Origin: an uncultured Bacteroidales bacterium
GTDB taxonomy: Bacteria > Bacteroidota > Bacteroidia > Bacteroidales > P3
Assembly (NCBI GenBank): GCA_900318665.1
Contig: ONLQ01000007.1
Location: 1-60,258 of the forward strand
Direction: 5' to 3'
Length of the DNA stretch: 60,258 nt
The notes under the pieces are model-generated. The model saw nothing but the letters and a program-made list of their open reading frames with translations, searched no databases and was not told the DNA's origin. Position 1 is the first letter of the stretch. Every line of letters starts with the position of its first letter. Below, one piece after another: positions 34,941 through 43,911 of the stretch. Position numbers and translations under genes: made by a program.

Positions 34941-35969
34941 ATGATAACAATCGGAATCACTGGCACTCTCGGAGCAGGCAAAGGCACCATCGTTGACTAT
35001 CTTGTCAAAAATCGCGGCTTTGTCCATTATTCGGTACGCGCCTTTATCACCGAAGAGATAAAGCGCCGTGGCTTGCCCATAAATCGCGACTCTATGACCC
35101 TCGTGGGCAACGACCTGCGCGCCCAGCATACGCCATCCTATATTGTCGAGCAACTTTATGAGCAGGCGCAAGCCTCGGGCTGCAACTGCATCATAGAGAG
35201 CGTGCGTACTCCCGGCGAGGTTGCGGCGTTGCGCAGCAAACCCAATTTCTATCTCTTTGCCGTCGATGCTGACCCGCATGTGCGCTACGAGCGCATAGCC
35301 CTGCGCGCCTCCGAGACCGACCACGTCACTTTCGAGACCTTCGTGGCCAACGAGCAGCGCGAGATGACTTCCGACGACCCCAACAAGCAAAACTTGAAAC
35401 GTTGCATCGAAGAGGCTGATTTCCGCTTCGATAACGGCGGCACGATGCAGCAACTGGAAGAACAGGTGGAGCAGGTGTTGCAAAAAATCACCTATCACCG
35501 CCCCTCGTGGGACGAATACTTTATGGAGTTGGCCAATACCGCCTCAAAACGTGCCACTTGCGACCGTGGGCGTAGCGGCTGCGTCATAGTGAAAGACCGC
35601 CAACTGCTCGTCACGGGCTATGTAGGTTCTCCAGCAGGCCTGCCTCACTGCGACGAGGTGGGACATCTGTTCCGCAAGAGCATTGATGCCGACGGACATA
35701 TCAGCAACCACTGCGTGCGCACCGTACACGCCGAGCAGAACGCCATCTGCCAGGCCGCCCGCCGTGGAATAGCCCTTGACGGCGCAACGCTCTACTGCCG
35801 CATGACTCCATGCCGCACCTGCGCCATGCTAATCATCAACTGCGGCATAAAACGTGTGGTGTGTGAGAAGAAATACCATGCTGGTGCTGAGAGCGAAGAA
35901 CTTTTCCGCCAGGCAGGGGTGAAAATCGAGTTTTTCAACAACGAGATAGAAAAATACGACAATCAGTAA
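34941..35969 (+). CDS. P-loop kinase-like / dCMP deaminase fusion
   Basis: 342 residues. Residues 1 to about 185 form a P-loop nucleotide-kinase-like domain (Walker A GTLGAGKGT, residues 8-16; IESVRTPGEV). From about 190 on comes a zinc cytidine/deoxycytidylate deaminase domain, with His263 and Glu265 in VHAEQN and Cys291/Cys294 in PCRTC, all intact. The layout matches eukaryotic-type dCMP deaminases (dUMP supply for dTMP); it is also reminiscent of the phage-defence deaminases DcdV/AvcD, but those are roughly 200 residues longer. Located between purE and holA, it is more likely metabolic. Confidence 0.85.
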   Translation: MITIGITGTLGAGKGTIVDYLVKNRGFVHYSVRAFITEEIKRRGLPINRDSMTLVGNDLRAQHTPSYIVEQLYEQAQASGCNCIIESVRTPGEVAALRSKPNFYLFAVDADPHVRYERIALRASETDHVTFETFVANEQREMTSDDPNKQNLKRCIEEADFRFDNGGTMQQLEEQVEQVLQKITYHRPSWDEYFMELANTASKRATCDRGRSGCVIVKDRQLLVTGYVGSPAGLPHCDEVGHLFRKSIDADGHISNHCVRTVHAEQNAICQAARRGIALDGATLYCRMTPCRTCAMLIINCGIKRVVCEKKYHAGAESEELFRQAGVKIEFFNNEIEKYDNQ

Positions 35970-35975
35970 GCCCGT

Positions 35976-37070
35976 ATGGAGACAACCGTAGAGAAAGCCC
36001 TTGAGGAATTAAAGGCCGCGAAAGAGCTTAAGCCAGTATATCTGCTCACCGGCGAGGACAACTACATGATAGATGTGTTGAGCAACTTTTTCGAAAACAA
36101 TGCCGACGACGACATTGAGAAAAAAGTCATCTATGGACGCGACACCACCATGCAGGACATAATAACCCTTGCTTTTCAGACCTCGATGTTTGCCTCCAAA
36201 AAGATTCTGATTATTAAAGAGGCGCAGGATTTGCCAACCAAGGACAACGCATGGGAGCAGATGATGGCGGCAAATACCTCGTCCGAAAAGAAGAGCACTA
36301 CAAAGCCTGAGAAAAAAGACGATAAAAAGGACGACAAAAAAGAAAGCAACAACAGTTCATGGGAAAGACTGGCTCACTACCTCAACGACCCTGCAGAGCA
36401 AACAACAATAGTGCTGTGTTATCGTTACAAGAAACTTGACAAACGTTCTGCAGCATACAAAGCCATCGACAAAGTCGGCACGGTTTACGAACAGAAAAAA
36501 CTGTATGAGTCGCAGATTGCGCAATGGATTGCGACGTATGTGAGGCAAAAAGGGTATAGCATAACTGAAAAATGCGCTATGCTGATAGCCAGCACGATAA
36601 ACAATGACCGAGCAAAACTGATAAACGAACTTGACAAAGTGATGACAATGCTGCCCAAAGGCGGTGTCATCAATGATGCGGCAGTTGAGAAATACATGGG
36701 TATCAGCAAGGATTACAACATCTTTGAACTCCAAGACGCAATAGGAAGTAGAAATGTGGCAAAATGCAGCCTCATAGTCAACTACCTTTCATGCAATCCT
36801 AAAGCGGAACCCATACAGAAGATAATACCCATGCTCTACAAGTATATTGTGGACCTTATGGTTTTTATCCAAGACCCATCGCAGAGCAAAAGTTCATACG
36901 CCGCACGGCGCTTCGAAGTCGCCAGCAGCAAATATACACTATCAAAACTTGCCTTATGCATAGGCTATCTGCACGACGCAGACCTACGGAGTAAAGGCGT
37001 GCTCAATACTGGGACAATAAGCGATAGCGAGATTTTGAAAGAATTGATTTTCAAAATTACACACACATAA
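35976..37070 (+). CDS. holA: DNA polymerase III delta subunit
   Basis: Clamp-loader subunit, 364 residues. The N-terminal ATPase-like region begins VYLLTGEDNYMIDVLSNFF. The charged Lys/Asp-rich insertion (KPEKKDDKKDDKKESNN, about residues 110-126) is common in Bacteroidetes HolA. Later motifs are TTIVLCYRYKKLDKR, KCAMLIASTINNDRAKLINELDKV and the C-terminal collar FELQDAIGSRNV. The gene starts 6 bases after the deaminase stop, so both are in one operon. Confidence 0.92.
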   Translation: METTVEKALEELKAAKELKPVYLLTGEDNYMIDVLSNFFENNADDDIEKKVIYGRDTTMQDIITLAFQTSMFASKKILIIKEAQDLPTKDNAWEQMMAANTSSEKKSTTKPEKKDDKKDDKKESNNSSWERLAHYLNDPAEQTTIVLCYRYKKLDKRSAAYKAIDKVGTVYEQKKLYESQIAQWIATYVRQKGYSITEKCAMLIASTINNDRAKLINELDKVMTMLPKGGVINDAAVEKYMGISKDYNIFELQDAIGSRNVAKCSLIVNYLSCNPKAEPIQKIIPMLYKYIVDLMVFIQDPSQSKSSYAARRFEVASSKYTLSKLALCIGYLHDADLRSKGVLNTGTISDSEILKELIFKITHT

Positions 37071-37114
37071 AATTCCAGCAAAGAATTAATGTCGGAAAAG
37101 CATCCATGTGAGTT

Positions 37115-39427
37115 GTGAAAAGGCTACTGACACTTGTTTCGCTACTAACCCTATCGGTTGTCGCATTGGCGCAAGCCACGGTGCGTGGAGTGCTGCACGA
37201 CGCATCTAACGGCGAGGCGATTCCTTTTGCCAACGTGATACTCGAAGGCTCATCGCGCGGTGCCGCCACCGACCTCAACGGCCTTTTCGTCATCAGCCAA
37301 GTGCCAGCCGGCGGCTATAGGATAAGGGTGCGATATATGGGCTACGAGGAGTATAGCGACACTCTGACGCTCGAAAAAGGACGCACCACAAAATTAGACA
37401 TACGCTTACGCCCTGCCGCTACGATGCTGCAGACAGTTGATGTTACCGACAGCCGCATTGAGGAACGGAAAACTCAGACACAAGTATCGGTCGAAAAAAT
37501 CACCGCCACGCAAATCAACCAAATGCCATCTATCGGAGGCACAGCCGATTTAGCACAATATCTTCAAGTATTGCCTGGAGTTAGTTCTACGGGCGACCAA
37601 GGCGGACAACTCCACATTCGTGGCGGCTCTATGATACAGAACCTAACACTGCTCGACGGCATGGTGGTCTATAATCCATTCCATTCTATCGGGCTCTACT
37701 CCATATTCGAAACTGACATCATTCTCAACGCCGACATCTACACTGGCGGTTTCGGTGCCGAATATGGCGGACGGCTCTCGTCGGTGATGGACATCACCAC
37801 GCGCGATGGCAACAAATACCACCATTCGGGCAAAATAGCGCTCAACACATTTGGCGCAGGCATAACATTAGAGGGTCCCTTGAAGAAGGAGAGTGCAAAC
37901 AGCAAAACGACAATCACATATATCCTGTCCGCAAAAAACTCATACCTCTCCAAAACATCCGAAAAAATCTATCCCTATATTGATGGTGGGTTGCCGTTCG
38001 ACTATCTCGACCTTTATGGAAAACTGACCATAAACCTTGGCAACGGCAGCAAGGCAAGTCTTTTCGGATTCAATTTCGACGACTCGGTTGCCAACTACCA
38101 GTCGCTGTCTCGCTTTCACTGGCGCAACTATGGTGTAGGGGGCAATTTCAGCGTGCTGACGGGTTCTTCGGCTCTCATTGATGGCGGTCTCGCCTACTCC
38201 AACTATCACATCAGCATGAACGACGAGTCGGACCTTGAGAAATACAGCACCATCAGCGGATTCAATATGGGGTTTAATATCACCAACTTTTTCGGTTCTG
38301 ATCGACTGAAATACGGCATATCGCTGCAAGGCTACACCACCGACTATCTCTACTACAACGCCTACCGTCTGCGCACCGACCAACAAGAACACACCAACGA
38401 GATTGCAGCCTACGCCACCTACAAATGGAGCCGCAACCGATGGATTATAGAGCCCGGACTGCGCTATGTCTATTACAACGCTCTCTCGGAAGGAAGTTTT
38501 GAACCGCGTCTGGCTGCCAAATTCAGTGTCAACGACAAAGTACGCCTCAAAATGGCTGGCGGCCTCTACAGCCAGATATTTCTCGACGCACGCTCCGACA
38601 ACGACATCGTAAACCTTTTCAGCGGATTTCTTACCAGCGTGCACCTCAACAAACCATCCACTTTCCGTGGCGAGGACGCATCGTCGTGCATACAAAAAGC
38701 ATCGCATATAGTGGCAGGAGCAGAATACGACATAACCAGCCATCTGACAACAAACGTAGAGTTTTACCTCAAAAACTTCAACCAACTCTTTAATTCTAAT
38801 CGCAACAAGACCTACGACCGCAACGACCCCGCCTATCAGCCTGGCGGAGTCTATGAACAGCCCATATATCTGCTTACCGACTATATTATAGAGCACGGCA
38901 CGGCCTACGGATTGGACATAAGCCTCTGCTACGATGTGGAACGGCTGTATGTGTGGGCCACCTATTCGCTGTCACGGGTGACGCGCAGCAACGAGACGCA
39001 AACCTATTCGCCACACTACGACCGCCGCCATACCGTCAATATGCTGGCCACATACGCGTTGGGACAACACAAAGAATGGGAGGTGAGCGCGCGCTGGAGT
39101 TTCGGCAGCGGTTTCCCCTACACTCAGACGCAAGGCATATTCGAACAGTGGACACCTACGCATATTGCCGACGACTACGCCCGTGCCAATGGCGAATACG
39201 GCATACACTACGCCGACATCTACAAAGGTCGACTGCCAGCCTACCATCGCCTCGACATCGGCGTGAAACGCAAAATATCCATAGGCCGCCGCTCACTGCT
39301 CGAACTCTCGGCTGGGGCGACCAACCTCTACAACCGCAACAACCTTTTCTATTTCGACCGCATGACGCTTGAGCGGGTGGACCAACTGCCACTGCTCGCC
39401 ACCTTCGGAATCAAGTTTTCATTTTAA
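37115..39427 (+). CDS. TonB-dependent receptor with carboxypeptidase-regulatory N-domain
   Basis: Outer-membrane active-transport receptor of 770 residues, starting at GTG 37115 (signal peptide KRLLTLVSLLTLSVVALA). Residues 20-110 are the CarboxypepD_reg-like domain (TVRGVLHDASNGEAIPFANVILEGS). The plug (QYLQVLPGVSSTGDQGGQLHIRGG) and a 22-strand-type barrel follow, ending in aromatic PLLATFGIKFSF. No SusD partner gene lies next to it, which argues against glycan uptake of the SusCD type; vitamin, metal or peptide uptake are open options. Downstream is a 240-base untranslated stretch before the terminator at 39669. Confidence 0.93.
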   Translation: MKRLLTLVSLLTLSVVALAQATVRGVLHDASNGEAIPFANVILEGSSRGAATDLNGLFVISQVPAGGYRIRVRYMGYEEYSDTLTLEKGRTTKLDIRLRPAATMLQTVDVTDSRIEERKTQTQVSVEKITATQINQMPSIGGTADLAQYLQVLPGVSSTGDQGGQLHIRGGSMIQNLTLLDGMVVYNPFHSIGLYSIFETDIILNADIYTGGFGAEYGGRLSSVMDITTRDGNKYHHSGKIALNTFGAGITLEGPLKKESANSKTTITYILSAKNSYLSKTSEKIYPYIDGGLPFDYLDLYGKLTINLGNGSKASLFGFNFDDSVANYQSLSRFHWRNYGVGGNFSVLTGSSALIDGGLAYSNYHISMNDESDLEKYSTISGFNMGFNITNFFGSDRLKYGISLQGYTTDYLYYNAYRLRTDQQEHTNEIAAYATYKWSRNRWIIEPGLRYVYYNALSEGSFEPRLAAKFSVNDKVRLKMAGGLYSQIFLDARSDNDIVNLFSGFLTSVHLNKPSTFRGEDASSCIQKASHIVAGAEYDITSHLTTNVEFYLKNFNQLFNSNRNKTYDRNDPAYQPGGVYEQPIYLLTDYIIEHGTAYGLDISLCYDVERLYVWATYSLSRVTRSNETQTYSPHYDRRHTVNMLATYALGQHKEWEVSARWSFGSGFPYTQTQGIFEQWTPTHIADDYARANGEYGIHYADIYKGRLPAYHRLDIGVKRKISIGRRSLLELSAGATNLYNRNNLFYFDRMTLERVDQLPLLATFGIKFSF

Positions 39428-39668
39428 GATTTGAATTGCCTAATTGTGTCCGGGGAACCTCATTATAATTGTGTATTGAGGAGTCGAGACATAAATATCA
39501 TGCAGATTACAGACATTTTTGTCATTTTTTTCTCACCAAACAAACAACTATTACTCAACCACTTACATCACATTCATCAAAAAAAAAGTATTTTTTTCTC
39601 AAAAAATGTAACTTTTCTGAAAATCTGGCGTAAACTTAAGCGTGCTTACTTATTTCAAGATGTATTGG

Positions 39669-39703
39669 CAAAACGGCTTCCTCGTGAAGCCGTTTTGTTT
39701 TAT
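39669..39703 (+). terminator. Intrinsic terminator
   Basis: CAAAACGGCTTC, a five-base loop, GAAGCCGTTTTG, then TTTTATAT. It could end the TonB receptor message with a long 3' tail or end a small RNA beginning near the TAACTTTTC box at 39609. Confidence 0.88.
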
Positions 39704-39767
39704 ATCTGTCTATTCCGCCACCTCGGAGATTGCATATTCATTTGACACATATCTATTACAAGTAAAC

Positions 39768-39798
39768 GCCTAACGGGATATTTGTCCGTAAGGCTTTT
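39768..39798 (+). terminator. Second terminator-like hairpin
   Basis: GCCTAACGGGA pairs with TCCGTAAGGC (one mismatch, one bulge), followed by TTTTCTGTT. Confidence 0.65.
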
Positions 39799-39945
39799 CT
39801 GTTAATAGGTGTCCGTCATACAATCATAACAATACATCATCGGGACTTTCTTTCCATTTCGAGACTTCCGCACCGAGGAAACAAACTTTTTCTGTCCTGC
39901 GATTGAAGAAAAAATGCGACCTTTGCAAACCAATCAGAACAAACA

Positions 39946-40461
39946 ATGAACGTCTTAGACATCATCATAGCCATTCCTCTTATATTTTTCATCTATCGTG
40001 GATGGAAGAAGGGCCTCGTGATAGCGATAACCACGCTCATTGGCGTTATAGCGGGGGCTTATGCCGCCTTACATTTCTCGCGATGGGTGGCTGGCGTGCT
40101 GGGGCTTGACGGCGAAAACTCGCTGCTCATAGCCTTTTTCGTAACATTCGTGGGCGTAGTCGTTCTCGCGTTCCTCATAGGCAAAGCCGTCGAGGGACTG
40201 TTGAAAATGACACACCTGTCGATAGCCAATCGTCTGGCAGGCGCGGCAGTGAGCATGGCAATATGCCTCGGCATATTGAGCGTGATACTGGGCTGGGTAG
40301 CGATGATAGACCGCCACGAGATAGTGCTGAAAGCCGAAACCAAACAGCAGTCGGCGCTCTACCGGCCCACCATAAGCGTCGGCAGCCAGATAACCAACAA
40401 ACTGAAAGTCTTTGTCGATGAGCAGCGTTGCAAAATGAGCCTCGACAAAGACGACCAATAA
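39946..40461 (+). CDS. CvpA family membrane protein
   Basis: 171-residue inner-membrane protein with four hydrophobic segments (VLDIIIAIPLIFFIYRGWKKG, VIAITTLIGVIAGAYAALHFS, LLIAFFVTFVGVVVLAFLIG, LAGAAVSMAICLGILSVILGW). The first segment and RGWKKGLV loop are the CvpA signature. In Enterobacteria CvpA affects colicin V production and bile tolerance; the general role is uncertain. The gene overlaps the Dus frame by 34 bases if the latter starts at 40428. Confidence 0.88.
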   Translation: MNVLDIIIAIPLIFFIYRGWKKGLVIAITTLIGVIAGAYAALHFSRWVAGVLGLDGENSLLIAFFVTFVGVVVLAFLIGKAVEGLLKMTHLSIANRLAGAAVSMAICLGILSVILGWVAMIDRHEIVLKAETKQQSALYRPTISVGSQITNKLKVFVDEQRCKMSLDKDDQ

Positions 40462-41402
40462 CCCACACTGCCGTGCTGATTCTCGCTCCCATGCAGGGGC
40501 TCACCGAAGTCCTTTTCCGCCGAGTCTTCCATCGCTGTTTTCCACAGGCTTTCGACCTTGCCGTATCGCCGTTTCTCTCGCTCACACACGGCAACCTTGC
40601 CGACGCATGGAAGAAGATTGGCGACGTGCTGCCCGAAACCAATACCGACAGCATTCCCGTGGTGCCGCAGATTTTGGGCAAAGAATGTGAAGAGTTTGTA
40701 GCCCTTGCCAACCGCCTCTACGATGTGGGCCACAACGAGGTGAACTGGAATATCGGATGCCCTATGCGCCGTGTGGCAGGCAAACACCGCGGCAGCGGCA
40801 TACTTCCCTACCCCGACGAGGTGCGACAGGTGCTCGACGGCGTGGTGCCGCACCTCAAGCCCGCTTTGAGCATCAAGATGCGGCTCGGTCATCAGCACGA
40901 CGACGAGATTTTCCGCCTCATTCCCATTCTCAACGACTACCCGCTAAAAAGCATCACAATACATCCCCGCACCGGCAAACAGCAATATGGCGGCAGCGTC
41001 AATCTGGACCGTTTCGGCGAGGTTCTGCCGTTGCTGAAAGCCCCTGTGGCCTACAACGGCGACATACGCACCGTGGCCGACTATCAGCGCATCATGCAAC
41101 GTTTTCCGCAAGTGAAAGACGTGATGATAGGGCGTGGCGCACTGCTCAATCCACTGCTGCCGTCGCAAATCAAAGGCATTGCCGTAGGCGAGGCCGAGGC
41201 ACGTCGTTTTATTGCCGAACTCATCGACGAGATAGACCGCCAGCCATTGAGCAACGAGGCCAAGATACGCAAAACCAAAGAATACTGGTGCCTGCTGTGG
41301 CACGCCACCTCTATCAACGAAAGCCAAAGCCGCGAACTGCTGCGCACTCCCGACCTCGCGACACTGCAAAACGGCATACGCAAAACCATATCAGAACATT
41401 AG
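40428..41402 (+). CDS. tRNA-dihydrouridine synthase
   Basis: FMN enzyme that reduces uridines in the tRNA D-loop. Motifs: LILAPMQGLTEVLFRRVF (FMN site), WNIGCPMRRVAGKHRGSG with the catalytic Cys, SIKMRLGH, SITIHPRTGKQQYGG, VAYNGDIRT and VMIGRGALLNPLL. The ATG at 40428 overlaps cvpA by 34 bases; a GTG at 40473 (VLILAPMQG) gives the usual family N-terminus and is an attractive alternative start. 324 or 309 residues. Probably translationally linked to cvpA. Confidence 0.93.
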   Translation: MQNEPRQRRPITHTAVLILAPMQGLTEVLFRRVFHRCFPQAFDLAVSPFLSLTHGNLADAWKKIGDVLPETNTDSIPVVPQILGKECEEFVALANRLYDVGHNEVNWNIGCPMRRVAGKHRGSGILPYPDEVRQVLDGVVPHLKPALSIKMRLGHQHDDEIFRLIPILNDYPLKSITIHPRTGKQQYGGSVNLDRFGEVLPLLKAPVAYNGDIRTVADYQRIMQRFPQVKDVMIGRGALLNPLLPSQIKGIAVGEAEARRFIAELIDEIDRQPLSNEAKIRKTKEYWCLLWHATSINESQSRELLRTPDLATLQNGIRKTISEH

Positions 41403-41517
41403 ATTTTAATCGAAATACAAATTACCACGAATTATCAAAATATAGCAAATTCATGGTAAAGCAAAGCACCCGAAACAATGTTAAAAAAGTAGCGGCGTGC
41501 ATTTGGGGAAATTCATG

Positions 41518-41526
41518 TAAATTTGC
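41518..41526 (+). promoter_or_regulatory. -7 box of the TPR lipoprotein gene
   Basis: TAAATTTGC fits TAnnTTTG, 24 bases before the ATG at 41550. A TTTG at 41502-41505 is too close to be a regular -33 element. Confidence 0.55.
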
Positions 41527-41549
41527 ACACCGAAAACACCACATATAAA

Positions 41550-42551
41550 ATGAAAAAAATACTTCCTATACTGCTTTCCGTCGTTATCATATTCTCCGCC
41601 TGCGGCGAGAAAAAAGGGCAGCAAGAAAAGATGACCAACCAGCAAGCCATCGAGATTATTACCGCCAAGATAAACAAGAACGAAAAAGACCACAAACTCT
41701 ACTACGACCGCGCACGCCTCTATATGCAGGAAAAGCGTGTGAACGATGCCATTGCCGACCTCAACAAAGCCATACAACTCAAGGACAACGAAATAGACTA
41801 TCATCTGCTGCTGGCCGACGCCTATTTTGCCAACGGCGATGTGGAGCATAGTTATTCCACCCTCGACAGAGTGTTGGAACTGGACCCCGAAAACCAAGAG
41901 GCGGTGCTGAAACAAGGCGAGATAGCCTACTACAGCAAGGACTACGACCGTGCCATAGACAACATGAGCAAAGTCACTGCAAAAGACCCCACTAATCGTA
42001 CAGCCCTATCAATCAAGGCCTTTGTCTATAAAGAGAAAGGAGACACCGCCAACGCCATAGTGCTGTTGCGCAAAGTGTGTGACCTCTACCCCGACTACGC
42101 CATAGCCTTCGACGAACTCGGCGTCATTTACAGCGCCCACCGCGACCCATTGGCAATAGAATATTTCAAAACCGCCATCCGCCTCGACCCCACCAACACC
42201 AACACCATCTATAACCTTGCAATGTTCTATCAAGAGACCAACCAGATGGACGCTGCCGAAGAGGCCTACAAGCAGATTCTCGACCTTGATTCCGACAACA
42301 AGCACGCGTGGCACAACCGTGGATATATTGAACTCTTCACTTACGGCGACACCGACAAAGCCATTGAGTATTTCACCCGTGCCCTGCAGTGCGACAGCCT
42401 CTTTGTCGAGGCTTACGTCAACCGAGGCTGCGCCTACGAACTCAACGGCGACCGCGTCAACGCCGAGCATGATTTCCGCAGCGCCCTCGCCCACAGCCCC
42501 GCCTATCAGCCCGCCATCGACGGCCTACACCGCATAGGCAAAGCCCAATAG
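41550..42551 (+). CDS. TPR-repeat lipoprotein
   Basis: 333 residues from ATG 41550, where the lipoprotein signal begins (MKKILPILLSVVIIFSAC, Cys18). About eight tetratricopeptide repeats fill the rest (HKLYYDRARLYMQEKRVNDAIADLNKAIQL, AIAFDELGVIYSAHRDPLAIEYFKTAIRL, and so on), so it is a periplasmic scaffold for protein contacts. No other domain. A bidirectional terminator at 42592-42626 follows. Partner unknown. Confidence 0.88.
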   Translation: MKKILPILLSVVIIFSACGEKKGQQEKMTNQQAIEIITAKINKNEKDHKLYYDRARLYMQEKRVNDAIADLNKAIQLKDNEIDYHLLLADAYFANGDVEHSYSTLDRVLELDPENQEAVLKQGEIAYYSKDYDRAIDNMSKVTAKDPTNRTALSIKAFVYKEKGDTANAIVLLRKVCDLYPDYAIAFDELGVIYSAHRDPLAIEYFKTAIRLDPTNTNTIYNLAMFYQETNQMDAAEEAYKQILDLDSDNKHAWHNRGYIELFTYGDTDKAIEYFTRALQCDSLFVEAYVNRGCAYELNGDRVNAEHDFRSALAHSPAYQPAIDGLHRIGKAQ

Positions 42552-42591
42552 CAAGGTTTAGCCCTTCCGAGTTTTTATCAAAGAAAAAGGA

Positions 42592-42626
42592 ATGGCAGAC
42601 TCATCCAGTCTGCCATATTTTTTTTA
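42592..42626. terminator. Bidirectional intrinsic terminator
   Basis: ATGGCAGACT, loop CATCC, AGTCTGCCAT, then ATTTTTTTTT on the plus strand; the minus strand ends in TCCTTTTTC. It lies between the convergent TPR and M16-like genes and overlaps the last codons of the latter. Confidence 0.92.
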
Positions 42627-43868
42627 CACTCCGGCGCCGACTATTATTTCTTTTAGGTCTTCTTTCCTCAGATAGGTCTGGGCGAGACGCTGTATGTCAT
42701 CGGGCGTTGTGGTGCGTATGGCCTCGAAATAGTTGTCGGTGAAATGCTCGCTGATGCCCTCTATGCGCATCTGCATAAAACGCTCGGCACGCTCGAACAC
42801 GCCATCGACGGTACGGATAAAATCGCCTTCCATATAACGGCGCACCATGTCGAGTTCTTCGGCCGTGACTTTATCTTGCTGCAGACGCTCTATCTCGCGA
42901 TAGGTCTCCTCTGCCGCCTGACGTGCCACCTCGTTGCCGACATCCATGGTGATGAAAAACTTGATATCATCACGCGACAACGCCGTGGCTGAATATACGC
43001 CATAGGTGTAGCCCTTGTCCTCACGGATATTGCTCATGAGGCGCGAGCCGAAATAGCCACCGAGCATGGTGTTGAGAACCATGAAGCGGACATAGTCCAT
43101 ATCGTCCCAGCGAAGAGGAAGCCTGCGGCCTATGCGCAAGGTTGTCTGCGCCGAGTCCATGTGATGATGGTATTCGCGCTGGTTGCTGTGCTGCGGAGGC
43201 TGCTCGCAGCGTGTGAGGCTGTCGGCATCAATGGTGCGACCGCCAAAAAGTTCGTGACAACGGGCGGCAAGGGCATCGTCATAACCGCCAGCAAGCACTA
43301 TCTGCGCATCGGAGAGCCGATAATGCTGGTGGAAGAAATCGCGTATGCTGTCGAGCGAAAGCCTATCGACATCGGCAGGCACCGCAAAGCGTGTCAGACG
43401 ATGGTCTTTGCCATAGACGGCCTCGTAGAACATACGGTAGGCCATGGAACTGGTCTTGCGCACCTGCGTCTCTATCTTCTGCCGCAAAGCACCTTTATAG
43501 ACCTCGAACTCCTGCTCGCCGAAAAGAGGCTGGGTAAGCATCTCGTGCAGCATTGGCAGCATCTCGTCGGCATACTTGCGCAGCATATAGACCGAGATGT
43601 CGGCCGAATAGGTGTCTTTCGACTTTTCGATTATGATGCCGCGATAGTCGAGAAACTCTGCCACCTGCTGCGGGCTGCGTTGCATGGTGCCTTCGGAGAA
43701 AAGACGGCTGGCCGCATCGGCCTCAAGCGGCTGCGACTGGAAGAACGAGCCAGCCTCGAACGAGAGCACCAGACGGCAAATGTCGAGGGAGTCGGAGCGA
43801 AAGCCAAACACCACGCCTCCATCGTCAAAACGATGCTCCGTTGGCGAAAGATTGCTGATTAATTGCAT
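42624..43868 (-). CDS. M16-family (insulinase-like) protein without HxxEH zinc motif
   Basis: 414 residues from ATG 43868 (MQLISNLSPTEHRFDDGG); ATG 43892 is possible. Two M16 half-domains are recognisable (AGSFFQSQPLEADAASRLFSEGT; LNTMLGGYFGSRLMSNIREDKGYTYGVYS). Where an active enzyme has HFLEHM, this protein has SRLFSEGT, so the zinc site is missing. It thus resembles the non-catalytic subunit of a heterodimeric M16 pair, but no catalytic partner lies in the window. No signal peptide. Confidence 0.85.
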   Translation of the reverse strand: MQLISNLSPTEHRFDDGGVVFGFRSDSLDICRLVLSFEAGSFFQSQPLEADAASRLFSEGTMQRSPQQVAEFLDYRGIIIEKSKDTYSADISVYMLRKYADEMLPMLHEMLTQPLFGEQEFEVYKGALRQKIETQVRKTSSMAYRMFYEAVYGKDHRLTRFAVPADVDRLSLDSIRDFFHQHYRLSDAQIVLAGGYDDALAARCHELFGGRTIDADSLTRCEQPPQHSNQREYHHHMDSAQTTLRIGRRLPLRWDDMDYVRFMVLNTMLGGYFGSRLMSNIREDKGYTYGVYSATALSRDDIKFFITMDVGNEVARQAAEETYREIERLQQDKVTAEELDMVRRYMEGDFIRTVDGVFERAERFMQMRIEGISEHFTDNYFEAIRTTTPDDIQRLAQTYLRKEDLKEIIVGAGV

Positions 43869-43911
43869 ACGAGCGAACAGGTTAGAACACAAGAACGGCC
43901 TACAAGGCTTA

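Larger units (their letters stand above)
39428..39945. other. Intergenic region without a supported gene, carrying two terminator-like hairpins
   Basis: 518 bases. The reading frame at 39431-39745 has Lys/His-rich composition and no homologous features, and I do not call it. The stretch is A/T-rich with long A and T runs (39580-39606). Two hairpins (39669-39703 and 39768-39798) lie about 65 bases apart. A GACCTTTGC box at 39918-39926 upstream of cvpA resembles the -7 consensus with G for T at its first position. Confidence 0.7.

Noticed and set aside
37940-38896. 318-codon minus-strand frame within the TonB receptor gene
   Set aside because: Antisense shadow; barrel protein on the plus strand is certain.
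39431-39745. 104-codon frame after the TonB receptor
   Set aside because: Runs through A/T tracts and a strong terminator hairpin; no homologous features.
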